From NCBI RefSeq assembly GCF_028640845.1, contig NC_080546.1:68353205-68417204 (forward strand): a stretch of 64,000 bases of DNA. The letters are read 5' to 3'. Source of the DNA: Ahaetulla prasina (taxonomy: Eukaryota > Chordata > Lepidosauria > Squamata > Colubridae). The notes beneath the pieces are model-generated. The model was not told the origin of the DNA, ran no database searches, and saw nothing but the letters and a program-made list of their open reading frames with translations. Both the position numbers and the translations under genes were made by a program. Position 1 is the stretch's first letter. Each line of letters starts with the position of its first letter. This document shows positions 10,054 through 21,047 of this stretch, piece after piece.

Positions 10054-10985
10054 TTGTTAGACATAATTAATTGGCCTCGTCCATATTTTCAAATCTCTAT
10101 AGGAGAAATGTTACCTCTTTTCTCTTTGTTAAAAGGTTCCAAGCATCCTGGAGACTTGGTGTTTCTCACCACTTTGCAGAAAAATTGTTTACAAAAAATT
10201 CTAACTAAACTTAAATTGCGATATGTTGATAGAATAGCTTCTACAGCTAAGGGATTATGGTTAGCAATAATTTCAACTTCACCTTTATCTACTGGTTGTC
10301 TTTATTCTCTCTTTACTGAAAAGGCAATTCACATTCATGAATGGTTAAATTTATCTGCTCCTCTTCCTAGAAACATTTTTCCTTATCAGTCAGCTTTAGA
10401 AGAATTAATCATGAAGGCAAGGCCACGTGCTTTACAATTAACAGATCAAGACTTAGAAGGTATTGCTTTTACTCGTACTAAACTTGAACATGAACATTTA
10501 TTGACTGTCTCTGATTCATATCAGATTGCTTTTTCTCAATATCTTGGTGATATTAGCTATTCTTTGCCTAAAGATCCTCGCATAGTCATTACAAATACAT
10601 TAAATCTTTCTTTTTCTTCTATTTTTGTTCATTCACCTCTTCCTGAAACTTTAAAAGTTTTCACAGATGGATCACCTACTCGAGGTGTTGTGGTTTGGAC
10701 AGATGGTTAACAATGGTTTTCTAAATACACTTCAATTCAGACATCTGCTCAATGTTCTGAGTTGGCTGCTGTTATTTTGGCTTTAAGATTATTTTCTGAC
10801 CAATCTCTTAACTTAATTGTTGATACACAATATATATTTCTTACAATGCAGTCTCTTCATTATGCTTATTGTTCAGCTTCTCTTGATGTCAATCTCTTAT
10901 CCTTATTTTTATCTCTAAAACATATTTGGAAGAACGTGTTTTTCCTTTATATGTTGAACACATTAGTAGCCATACTCCTTCTTAG
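10054..10985 (+). pseudogene. Retroviral RT thumb/connection and RNase H remnant
   Basis: The frame 10054-10710 begins with INWPRPYFQISIGE, a thumb/connection landmark, and ends with the first RNase H motif VFTDGSP near 10665. A stop at 10708 is followed by a second frame (10762-10995) with SELAAVILAL and VDTQYIF, the second and third RNase H acidic blocks. RNase H would remove RNA from the RNA:DNA hybrid. The frame breaks make it non-functional. Confidence 0.8.
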
Positions 10986-10991
10986 AATTCT

Positions 10992-11945
10992 TTGACAGAA
11001 GGAAATCAACGAGCTGATGAAGCTCTGAAAGATATTGCAATACTATTTTCAGATCCTGTTGCTAGTCATTCATATTTTCATCAAAATGCTAAGTCTTTGG
11101 CTAATCAATTTCATATTCCTTTTTCTCAGGCTCGTGATATTGTTCGAGGATATACTTCTTGTCAACAATTTGCTGTTCCTTTTCCTATGGGAGTAAATCC
11201 TCGTGGAACAAAAGCTAATCAAATTTGGCAAATGGATGTCACACAATTTCCTAATTTTAAACCATATACTTATTTGCATGCATCCATTGACACATATTCT
11301 CACTTTTTGTGGGTTACTGCTTCTAGACATGAATGCACTTCTGATGCAGTATCTCATTGTCTTTCTGCTTTTTCTGCAATGGGCCGACCGACTCAACTGA
11401 AAACAGACAACGGTCTGGCATACACTAGTAAGGACTTTGTTTTCCTTTCCAATGGAATATTAAGTTGACTCATGGAATTCCTTACAACTCTCAAGAGCAA
11501 GCTATAATTGAGCGAGCTCATCGAACATTTAAAGCTACATTAACTAAATTACTGAAAACTGAATCTTGTCCATACAATCTGCGAAAGATTCAGAATTTGA
11601 TCTCTATTGCCCTTTAAACCTTTTTAGATTCCTTTTCAGAATTTCCAGTCAATTTACATTTTCATATTCAGGATCCTGTCTCTCAATCTCTGGTATCCTA
11701 TCATCAACCTCCTGATCCTGCTTGGCATGGACCTGCTAAACTTATAACCTGGGGTCATGGTTACGCTGCAATTGAGGATCTGCAGACAAAACAAGCTGTG
11801 TGGATTCCAAGCCGGTGTGTTCGTCCTTATCATGGCGTGGCATCAGAGTCTTCACAATCCCATTCCAAACTTCAATCCGAATCTCAAAATGGAGGCTCGT
11901 CTTCCCAGGTCACCACATCCTCCTGCCATGACTTGGGGGTCAAGT
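10992..11945 (+). pseudogene. Retroviral integrase remnant
   Basis: The frame 10992-11468 carries an HHCC-like zinc region (SYFHQNAKSLANQFHI) and the first two catalytic acidic blocks, IWQMDVTQF and KTDNGLAY. It stops at 11466. Further downstream, [16 protein letters not shown] supplies the glutamate block and WIPSRCVRP marks the C-terminal DNA-binding domain, in shifted frames. The second cysteine of the zinc site appears changed (GYTSC). It would insert viral DNA; the 6-bp target duplication fits this class. Confidence 0.85.
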
Positions 11946-12064
11946 TAAAGCTACTACCTATGAAGTTCAACAACAACTAAAGAAAGCTTCTTTACCTCAA
12001 ATTCCAGAAAATCTTCTAGCTTGTAGTTTTCGCTGTTATAACTGCAAATTCTGTTACTATTCTT

Positions 12065-13424
12065 TTGTGTTGTTTTCTTTGTTTTCCTCCTACTGATTCT
12101 ACTATTTCTGAAACAACTCCTGCTTTTTCCCTCAGTCCTAACCTTTGGATTTGTCATGCTCAATATATGTTTTTAATTCATGGCCGCAACATAACTTTAT
12201 ATTATGAACCTCCTATGGCTCTTGGTCAAGTTGCTCTTATTCCTAATCTAATTACCTCTTCTACTTTTATTGTTTCGCAACTTCAATATATTTCTTCTTC
12301 TTGGTTATTTTCCAAGTCAATTAAAATTTGTTAAATGGAATTATCTTCTTATTAATCAGTTTACTCGAGGTTTATGTTTTTATTGTTATGCTAAACAAAC
12401 TTGGCTTAATAATTGGTCTGACTACCCAAAAGCAAAACGTATTTTAGATAACTTGGGAAATTATAGTCATTGTACTCAAAAATATTGGCTATGGGGTAAT
12501 ATTAACAAAACATCACAGGGTCATAATATTGTGCCTGATATGTATCCTGATAATTTTCCTCTTTTTGAAGCCAAAGATTCTTTTAATGTTGGATCAATTT
12601 GTGCTGGCTGGCAGTTAAAAGATCCTACTATGTGTTTTTTCTTTGACAAATATACAACAAATATACACCCTCAGAACTATCAATGTGCTGCAATTGGATA
12701 TTTGTCATTACCAGTACAAATAGGTGTTCCTGGTCGATTATCATCTCGCAGGAAGCGTGCAGCCTTGGGACCAGCATGTTCAGATGAAGTCATCATGGAC
12801 ACTCAATTTTCTGCATTGTCTACCTATGGACGTGCAATTGCTGGAGCAATAACTGGAGTCATTACCTTGGGATCATATCCAGGAATAATTGCTCAAGAAA
12901 AAAGACATTCTATTTTAGGACTTACATGTCATTTAGAAAAATCAATCAATGCTACTGCTGCAATCATTAGAGATTTACAAAATGAAATTGAAGAATTAAA
13001 TCAAGATATGCTTCAACAATGTTTTGCTATAGACTATTTGTTAGCTCGTCAAGGTGGATTTTGTACCTTGGTTGGTCAGTGTGCTTGTGCTGCGCATTTT
13101 CATTCACTTAATAAGACTATTGAGGATGAACTGGCTAATTTACAGGCTTCCATAAAAGATAACGTTCATGAAAAGTTTTCTCCTTTTGATTGGTTAACTA
13201 ATTGGTTACCTGATTTTTCTTGGTTAAAACTATTGTTTTTCTATGGTTTGATTATATTTGTTTTTCTTATAAGTTGTGGTTGTTTTATGCAATGCATTCC
13301 TTCATTTTGTGCTCTTTTCCGTAAGCCTTCTCCAATTACTTTGCATCCAATTCAATTGCGTGCTATTGAAAAATCTCTCTTTTCTTCATTAAAAACAAAA
13401 AGCGAGGAAATGAAGGGTTTGTGA
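12065..13424 (+). pseudogene. Retroviral env: broken surface part, long open transmembrane part
   Basis: An N-terminal frame (12065-12334) shifts into a 384-codon frame (12270-13424) that stays open to the end. The second frame has the C-terminal part of the surface subunit, a basic cleavage site SSRRKRA near residue 162, and a hydrophobic stretch after it. A coiled-coil-like heptad region follows, then a cysteine cluster (GGFCTLVGQCAC), a membrane span (LLFFYGLIIFVFLISCGCF) and a tail of about 45 residues. The cysteine spacing differs from the usual CX6CC. The last three codons and stop lie within the 3' LTR. I describe the break only; no repaired protein is given. Confidence 0.85.
13391..13410 (+). 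promoter_or_regulatory. Polypurine tract of the retrovirus
   Basis: A 20-bp purine-rich run (two cytosines) ends exactly at the 3' LTR and overlaps env codons. It would prime plus-strand synthesis. Confidence 0.65.
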
Positions 13425-13809
13425 AAGACTAACATTTTGTTGTTCATCATGTATGCATTTTGGAATGTGGGTAGCGCTCTTGTCTTGGATGGCAAACCTC
13501 AGTTAAGCAGCATTCCCAGCATATACAAGAATACAGGATGAAACAAAGTTGTAGCCCTGAAACACTGTTGCATTTGCTTTCTAGCATAAACACGTATTCA
13601 CATGAAAAGCCAATGATGTAATTACTAACCAATTATTGTGCCTTGGAGACTAATTAACCAATAATGAAGTAACACGTATGTTAGGTGAGAAATGAGAAAC
13701 TGAGAAACTATATAAACTTTGTCTGATGCTCAATAAAGTGCTGTTGATTCTGGACATTGTTTGCTGTAAAGTCTTATCAATCATCTTCAGCCTTCGGGCC
13801 CATGCAACA
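13411..13809 (+). repeat. Retrovirus 3' LTR
   Basis: 399 bp, TGAAGGG to GCAACA, with CTATATAAAC at 13708-13717 and AATAAA at 13732-13737. It overlaps the end of env. Confidence 0.9.
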
Positions 13810-13815
13810 ACTAGC

Positions 13816-14697
13816 TGTTCTGTCTGTGCTTCAGCAAAGAGGCTGAAAGCCACCTGGATTACTCCAGAATATTGCTAGCCCCAGTGCTTTGTGGAAGGAA
13901 ATTTCCATGGACTTTATTGTTGAGCTACCTGAAAAGGGGGGGGGAATACAGTTATTTGGGTGATCAGTGACTTATTTTTTTTTTGTTTACATTTATACCC
14001 CGCCCTTCTCCGAAGACTCAGGGCGGCTTACAATGTATAAGGCAATAGTCTCATTCTATTTGTATATTTTTTACAAAGTCAACTTATTGCCCCCCCAACA
14101 ATCTGGGTCCTCATTTTACCTACCTTATAAAGGGTGGAAGGCTGAGTCAACCTTGGGCCGGGCTCGAACCTGCAGTAATTGCAGGCTCTGTGTTCTAATA
14201 ACAGGCTTCTCTACTGCCTGAGCTATCCCGGCCCCTAAGCATTTTCTAAGCAAGTGCATTTTGTACCTGTTCCAAGATTCCCTTTGCCAAAATGCTAGCT
14301 AAACTGTTTATTCAACATGTGTATAGGTTACACAGGGTTCCCAAATGAATTATTTCATATAGGGGGGTACAATTCATCTCCCACTTCTGGAGGGAGTTCC
14401 TGAAGGTGTTGGCTCCACCCAAGGCCTAAGCTCTGCCCACCACCCTCAAACTAACAGGGCCTGTGAATGTACTAACTTGGTTCTAGAGCAATACCTCAGA
14501 TGTTATGTAAATTATCAACAAGACAACTGGGCTGACATATTGTCTTTTTCAGAGGTAGCTTATAATAATTCCATCCATAGTAGCACCGGTTCACTCTGTT
14601 CAGAGTGGTTTCTGGTCAGGACTTTGTACCCATTCCAGAGCTGCCACAAGAGAAGCCACACATCCCTTCATTAGTGGATTGGCTCAAGCAGCTTCAG
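13816..14697 (+). pseudogene. Gypsy-1 integrase core, interrupted
   Basis: After the retrovirus the Gypsy-1 integrase resumes. A stretch with GGNTVIWVISDLF at about 13940 contains the first catalytic-Asp region. It is then split by a SINE and resumes near 14237 in broken frames. The block LEQYLRCYVNYQQDNWADIL (14480-14540) and AYNNSIHSST precede the next interruption at 14698. The frames are heavily decayed. Confidence 0.75.
13973..14235 (-). mobile_element. tRNA-derived SINE with LINE A-like 3' tail
   Basis: Read on the minus strand, it starts GGGGCCGGGATAGCTCAG, with an A-box-like TAGCTCAGGCAGTAGAG (14209-14225) and a B box GGTTCGAGCCC (14160-14170): an internal RNA polymerase III promoter. 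Its 3' end contains GCCGCCCTGAGTCTTCGGAG and GGTATAAAT followed by an A-rich end, nearly the same as the 3' ends of LINE A at 17350-17395 and 29060-29110. It probably uses LINE A reverse transcriptase. Confidence 0.85.
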
Positions 14698-14834
<137 letters not shown>

Positions 14835-15330
14835 TCCCTGGCCTGTTACTTGTAAGGCATTAGAAGAGGTTCATCGAGCACATAAGAAATATGCGGACAA
14901 GAAAAGAGCTATGCTGAAAGATTACCAGGTTGGGGATAAGGTTTTCTTGTCCACTAAGTATTTTCAGACTACCCAGAAGTCAAAGAAATTGGGGCCTAAG
15001 TATGTGGGCCCTTTCCTTATTGTCAGGATTGTCATGTTTCAGCTAGAGTTACCAAAAACCCTTAGAAGGATTCACCCTGTGTTTCATGTTAGTTTATTGA
15101 AACCTGAACATACCTCCTCTCTCCAACCAGATCAGCCCACCCCTTCTGTACTTCTGCTCATAGAAGGTGAGCAGCATTTTGAGGTCAAAGAGATCCTCGA
15201 CTCAAGGAAACATAGAGGAAAAGTACAGTATTTGATTGCCTTGAAACGTTTTCCACCTTCTCAATCTGAATGGGTGAATGAGTGAGATGTCAGAGCACCA
15301 AAACTTTTACAACTTTTTCACACTAAGTAT
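14835..15330 (+). pseudogene. Gypsy-1 integrase C-terminus and chromodomain
   Basis: An open frame to 15285 shows the integrase C-terminal part (KLGPKYVGPFLIV, then RIHPVFHVSLLKP) followed by a chromodomain-like HFEVKEILDSRKHRGK...QYLIALKRFPPSQSEW at about 15175-15275. In chromoviruses this domain targets integration to modified chromatin. It is the best preserved part of Gypsy-1. Confidence 0.85.
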
Positions 15331-15426
15331 CCTGATAAGCCTTAGTCTTCTTATTGTAGAATATTTTGTATTTGTTGTTACATTGTTTCTATTTGTCTAA
15401 GTTGTTTTATGTTTTCTTCCAAAATT

Positions 15427-17396
15427 ATTTTTCCGCTCTTATTGCATTGGCAGATAATCGCTCAGCCGCCCTGTTTAGGGTGATCCGCTCCCTTCTTCAA
15501 CAGGGAGCTCGGGAGGACCCCTTGCAGGGCAGTGCTGAGGATTTTGGACAGTATCTGTCCGATAAAATCGCTCGGATCCGGGACAGTCTGGACGCTGATT
15601 GGGTAGATCCGGGTGGGATGACAGAGGTAGCTCTTGAGAATGTTATTTGGGGAGAGTTTGATGCTGTGACTCCCGAGGACATGGACAGGATACTGAGAAG
15701 GCTGAATGCAACCACATGTTTATTGGACCCGTGTCCCTCCTGGTTGGTACTGGCCACACAGGAGGTTACGCGAGGCTGGCTCCTGGGAATTATCAACACC
15801 TCTTTAATGGAGGGTGTCTTTTCTACTGCTTTGAAAGAGGCAGTGGTGAGGCCCCTCCTTAGGAAGCCCTCCCTGGACCCGGCTATTTTGGCAAATTATT
15901 GTCCGGTCTCCAACCTTCGCTTTGTGGAGAAGGTTGTTGAGAGTGTGGTGGCATGTCAGCTTCCCCGGTACCTGGATGAAACTGTCTATCTAGACCCATT
16001 CCAGTCCAGCTTCAGACTTGGGTACAGCATGGAGATGACTTTGGTGGCGTTGGTTGATGATCTCTGGAGGTCTCGGGACAGGGGCTGTTCCTCTGTCCTG
16101 GTCCTAATAGATCTCTCAGCGGCTTTTGATACCATCGACCATGGTATTCTGCTGCGGCGGTTGGGGGGACTGGGAGTGGGGGCACCATTTTTCGGTGGTT
16201 CTCCTCCTATCTCTCCGACCGATTGCAGACGGTGTTGGCAGGGGGGCAGAGATCGACCTCAAGGCACCTCATATGTGGGGTGCCGCAGGGGTCGGTTCTC
16301 TCGCCTCTCCTGTTCAACATCTATATGAAGCCGCTGGGTGAGATTATCCATGGTTTTGGGGTGGAATACCATCTGTACGCTGATGACACTCAGCTGTACA
16401 TTTCCACCCCTAACCACCCCAATGAAGCCGTCGAAGTGATGTCCTGGTGTCTGGAAGCCGTGCGGGTCTGGATGGGGAAGAACAAGCTTCAGCTCAACCC
16501 ATCCAAGACAGAGTGGCTGTGGATGCCGGCATCCCAGTACAGCCAGCTTACCCCATTGCTGACTGTGGGGGGCGAATCGTTGGCCCAGGGAATCGGTGCA
16601 CAATTTAGGCGTTCTCCTGGACGCACAGCTGTCTTTAGAAGATCATCTGACGGCCGTCACCAGGAGAGCTTTTTATCAGATGCGCCTGATTTGCCAGTTG
16701 CATCCCTTTCTTGACTGGGATTCCCTTCGCACGGTCACTCATTCCCTTGTCACTTCCCGCCTGGACTACTGCAATGCTCTCTACATGGGGCTCCCCTTGA
16801 AGAGCACCAGGAGGCTCCAACTGGTCCAGAAAGCGGCTGTGCGGGTAATAGAAGGGGCACCACGATGCTCCCATATAACACCTCTCCTGTGCAGCCTGCA
16901 CTGGTTGTCGTTGGTCTTCCAGGTGCAATTCAAGGTGTTGGTCATCACCTTTAAAACGCTCCATGGCACAGGACCGGGTTACTTACGGGACCACCTACTG
17001 CCACCTATAGCCTCCCATCGGCCTGTGCGCTCCCATAGGGAGAGCCTCCTCAGGGTGCCGTCAGTCAAACAATGTCAACTGGCAGCCCCCAGGGGGAGGG
17101 CCTTCTCTGTGGGGGCTCCAGCCCTATGGAATGAGTTGCCTCCGGGGTTGCGTCAACTCCCCGACCTCCGGTCTTTTAAATGCGAGCTCAAGACTTTCTT
17201 ATTCCACCGTGCGGGGCTAGCTTGATGAAATTTTATGTGGGGTTTTAGGATTGTTTTACTTTAGTTTTAATTTTAATTGGCCATTTTATAATCAGTTTTT
17301 TAATACGCTTTTTAACTTTTGTCTATGTACATGTTGTTTTTACTTGGCTGTGCACCGCCCTGAGTCCTTCAGGAGAAGGGTGGTATAAAAATCTAA

Positions 17397-17439
<43 letters not shown>
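15427..17439 (+). mobile_element. LINE A copy 1 (CR1/L2 clade), 5'-truncated
   Basis: A 2-kb LINE running from the region after the endonuclease to the 3' end. The 3' untranslated region contains CACCGCCCTGAGTCCTTC and GGTATAAAAATC, and ends in an AATA repeat (17394-17439). Its family recurs at 21008-29125, 36281-36868, 41426-42945 (minus) and 51690-52080 (minus). It is inserted at the 3' end of Gypsy-1. Confidence 0.9.
15430..17225 (+). pseudogene. LINE A copy 1 ORF2 reverse transcriptase
   Basis: Three overlapping frames (to 16328, 16223-16714, 16596-17225) make up the RT region. Landmarks in order: [49 protein letters not shown] (about 16108), [17 protein letters not shown] (about 16280), the catalytic [11 protein letters not shown] near 16365-16400, and the C-terminal [15 protein letters not shown]. 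The catalytic box is intact but two frameshifts and the missing endonuclease make the copy inactive. It would reverse transcribe LINE RNA at a chromosomal nick. Confidence 0.9.
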
Positions 17440-17440
<1 letters not shown>

Positions 17441-20059
17441 AAGACCAAGGCAATAATCAGATAACAGAGGCCTGAGGCTGGATAAAGAAAGCATTCTGAG
17501 TAAATATCTCAGAACAGCCCCTCCCCAGTTCACATGAAGATAAAGGGAGGGAAGGGGAAGCACATGCAGAGTTTTTCTTATAGCTATTCATGTACATCGT
17601 TACCATAGCTTTAAAAATAAAAATAGTCCTGACCATCAGTGAAATCCTCTGCTATAGGTTCTCTGAGTCTGCTACTGAGTGCGATAAATCCTCTGAAGTC
17701 TGCTACTGAGCGTGCGCCTGTGCAGCACTAAAAAAGGGACATTTTGAAGCCTTCCAAGTCTGCAAAGGTAAGTAGAATGGGGGGGCAACTGTTGTGCCAC
17801 ACAATTTAGATTAGCTAGAAAGCAGGAAATCTGATGATTCTAGTTAATATAAATTGCGTGTCACAGCTGATCCTTGCCCAGCTGATTGTTGGAAATACCT
17901 GTTTGCCTGAACCGGTAGCATTTTTTACTACTGGTTTGGGAGAACCGGTCCAAACCGGTAGCATTTCACCTACATGGCACTGGTTTCTTAGTCTGGTCTT
18001 TGTACAGCTGACATCTACATTCCCAAATGCCATTCCATCATATATAAACCAATGGGATTAGTCATTTTTCTTATTGGCAAGTTAAGTGCAGTGGGAGGAA
18101 AATGAAGCCAGGGAATCCACAGACTGCTTTCCTCTACTGGTTCCCCATTAAAACAATAAGAACAATTCCACTAACTAGCTTCATTACTGAGGCAGAAGAG
18201 GGATTTGGTTCCCTCATTTGGTTAGTCTAATTTATGCCAGCATAGTTTTCTATTGGCTGGAGGACTGAGGGATTGCATTTACACAAAAGTCTGTCTGCGT
18301 AATTACCATACATTACCTATAACATTTATACCACTATTATTCAGACATTCCTTTCTGACATAATTATTTTCCTACTATTTTGAAAATAGGAGTTGAAAAT
18401 GAGTTCTTTCCCCACGAAAAACAGAAAAGGGATGCTTTAGCAATTACTATGTTTAAGCATAAGAGGCCAGAACCTTTATTCAAAACTGCCAAATTATGCA
18501 CATCTGTTAGATGTGTTTAATTATCTTTACAGGAAACCACTTGTCACAGATTTAATTAAATCTCTGTCACTCTGATGATATACACTCCTTATCATCCCAC
18601 GCTCATCTCCACTCTGCAATAAAGGTAGTTTTCTTGATAAATGTGACTCAGTGTTTACAGATCAGGAAAAAAAGAATAAATTCTTCATTTCCAGATACAA
18701 GAGGAATAGCTTTCGAGGCAACTATTCAAAAATATTCTAATTTTGTGGGTTACATGCATAAGACTGAATGTCAGTTTCCTTAGCCTAGAATGAAATTTAA
18801 GGTATGTTTTAATAAAGGAAAGACATGGAATCTGAAGCTTAATATTTAATATTAATATTGGGTTAGGGTTAGGGTTAGGGTTAGAGTTGCTATTTGTGGC
18901 AGATTTTTCCCATTTGTTCTCCTCTCCTGGGATTGATGTATAACTTTTTGCTAGTCAACCAGTATGGCCATCTGCATGGCAGATTAGGAGAAATAAATCA
19001 AGATTTTCAATGGACTATTCATTATGAGGCCTCAGAGATAGCTCCAGGAGAAGAAAGAAGGTAAACAGGCAGTGCCAATGCTCCATTCCAACCAGATCAG
19101 CTCTTCTGTCTGTGCCTTGTCAACAACAGCATTGTTTTGCAGTTCCCAATACATTTTGCACAAACTTCACCAGTAAATCTATGGCAAATATTTGTAGGGC
19201 AGCCCATGGCACTTGCTTCATCCTGATTGTTTCAAAGATCCAGAAATCGAAGGGAGTACAGTAATTACATGAGCTTTCTGGCTGGAGATGAAATCTGATT
19301 AGTGTGCCTTAAGTGTTAATCACAGAGAATAGCCTCCAAACAGTCTATTTCATCAGAACTGTGTTTTCAAAGAAAGGTTTCTCCACTGCATCAATATCAT
19401 GGAAAACATGTTTTCTGAATCACTGAAAGGTTCAGATATATTTAATAAAATGGATAGAATCATGTCATTAACCTTTGATAACAATTTTTGGATGTTTGAA
19501 AGCCGTTTACCAGATTAGAAAGTATTTCCAGCAAGCTGACTTGAAGAACAATTTTGTTATATTTTGGAACATCCTTTATGTCTCATGTTTTGATTGCATT
19601 TTTAATCTAGTTAGTCAACTTAATTTGAGCAATCTAAAAGCTACATGAAATTAATTAGATACATTTCTGAAAGCTCATCAGTGGCATTAAGAACAAAATA
19701 GAGAGAGCTAAGTGATATATTTAATTATAGTGCCTTGGTTACAGAACAAAAACTATTTTTTCTAAGAAAAAGAAATAATAACTGGAGTTTAGAAATAAAT
19801 GAATATTTAAATTATCAACTGCTTAAATTGGGTTAATTTGGAAGGACTGCCAAATACAGAGCAGTATCCCTACAAATTTCTTTCTTTCTGGTACTACTGC
19901 AAATTTAATATTTAGGAAGAGCTTTCCAATTTTATTTAGCTGATTTGATTCACACACATACAGATTAGGCAGATGTCCTGTTGTTACAGATACGTGTGTG
20001 TATGGTGTGAACAAATCTGTGTGTTCACATAATTGATTCAGATGGTCTGAAATATGAAC
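17440..20059. other. Unassigned non-coding stretch
   Basis: 2.6 kb with no convincing gene. A piece with repeated GAACCGGTAGCATTT-like words (about 17895-17972) resembles the hAT-derived sequence at 56050-57009, but ends are not defined. A near-duplicated word (GTCTGCTACTGAGYG) occurs at 17668 and 17698. The rest is AT-rich, with only short open frames. A telomere-like repeat is listed separately. Confidence 0.6.
18859..18885 (+). repeat. Short interstitial telomeric repeat
   Basis: Four consecutive GGTTAG-type units of the vertebrate telomere repeat, flanked by non-telomeric AT-rich DNA. Confidence 0.9.
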
Positions 20060-20495
20060 TGTCAGACTGGCCCCAGCTTACTCCCTAGGAAAGAACAACC
20101 CTTGAGTCCATAGGTGTTAGAGAAAAGGTACTTTTACTAGAGATGCTGAGCACAGTACAATGAGGCAAGTTCTAAAGAAAAATGACCTAAAAATCATATA
20201 TTGAAAGCAATCCCCAATGTCTAAAATCCTGTCCCCCATGAGAATAGTCTGATCAGGCTCTGTTTCAATATTTTGGGAACCCAGTGCCTCAAGCGCTGTT
20301 GTAAATTCTTTTACCAGCTCTGGCATCCTTGAAGGGAAGAAGATGGCTCCGTTTGCACCTCTGGTTCATGTTAGTGTCCATACTATCAAATTTTCCACAA
20401 CATTCTTTCACACATCCAGCACGCTTCCCCTCCCTCCCCGCTGGTTATGGCAGTTGCTAGCAAGCTTCAAAGAAAGCGGAGATGGCCAGCTGACA
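20060..20495 (-). repeat. Gypsy-2 3' LTR
   Basis: 436 bp; on the minus strand it begins TGTCAGCTGGCC and ends GGCCAGTCTGACA. An internal word AGTAAAAGTACC is shared with the Gypsy-1 LTR, supporting one family. Confidence 0.8.
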
Positions 20496-20544
20496 TTCAG
20501 CTCCCCCTTTTCAGCCCTGGAAAAGAAAGAAAGGAAAATTTAAG

Positions 20545-21000
20545 TACTCAAACAAGGTCGGGTATTCTGCATTTGTTGGGGTATATTTTGTGGAAAGCAC
20601 AAGGAAGTCTGTCAGTTTGAATGTGGTGTCTGTCCACCCAATCAGATTGCAAGGCAGGAAAATGTTTCCACGCAATTAAGTACTGCACCTTGCCTCTGTG
20701 TTTTTGAGAGTCCAAAACCTCTTTCATCTTAAAATGTTGCTCCCCTTCTATGAAAATAGGAAGGGGTGGTGTGGGAGGAGGTGGCTGGTTTCAGTAGTAG
20801 TGTGGTTTCAGTAGTTTCACTGTAGTCTGGTTTCAGTAGACTACAGTGAAATACAGGGTGGATTCTTTTCAGGTTCTTTGATAATTCTAGTTGCACTGTG
20901 ACAGAGTTGATAATTTTGTTAATAGGGAAGGGACATGTATTTAGGGCCCAACTTTTTGGATTGTTGGGTAGACTATTTTGTGGAAAGGTATACTCTGTCA
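20545..21000 (-). pseudogene. Gypsy-2 integrase C-terminus and chromodomain
   Basis: The frame on the minus strand from 21001 to 20729 shows INSVTVQLELSKNLKRIHP and VFHCSLLKP, the same integrase C-terminal block as in Gypsy-1 and Gypsy-3. A frameshift near 20745 leads into GEQHFKMKEVLDSQKHRGK and QYLIAWKHFP, a chromodomain. It stops at about 20545. Confidence 0.8.
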
Positions 21001-21027
21001 CTTACTTTTAAATTTAAATTCTCGTTC

Positions 21028-21047
21028 TGCGCATGCGCAAGATGGCG
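21028..21047 (+). promoter_or_regulatory. NRF1-like and YY1-like sites in LINE A 5' region
   Basis: The palindrome TGCGCATGCGCA (21028-21039), the NRF1 consensus, overlaps CAAGATGGCG (21038-21047), the YY1 consensus. Sites of this kind drive TATA-less promoters and YY1 directs start-site choice in human L1. Promoter use here is inferred. Confidence 0.6.

Larger units (their letters stand above)
8148..13809 (+). mobile_element. Class-II-like endogenous retrovirus, internally deleted provirus
   Basis: A 5.66-kb provirus with two LTRs (8148-8550 and 13411-13809), flanked by the perfect 6-bp duplication ACTAGC (8142-8147, 13810-13815). The primer site resembles that for tRNA-Lys. Gene order is gag, dUTPase, pol, env. 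A matrix-type Gag, a dUTPase joined to it and a 6-bp duplication all fit betaretrovirus-like (class II) elements. By eye the LTRs differ at about nine positions plus two indels of 15 and 12 bp, suggesting a fairly recent insertion. Capsid C-terminus, nucleocapsid, protease and the polymerase palm are missing, so the copy cannot be autonomous. Confidence 0.9.

Noticed and set aside
13973..14235. A functional tRNA gene
   Set aside because: A and B boxes are present, but the sequence continues into a LINE-like tail and lacks a credible full cloverleaf; it is a SINE head.
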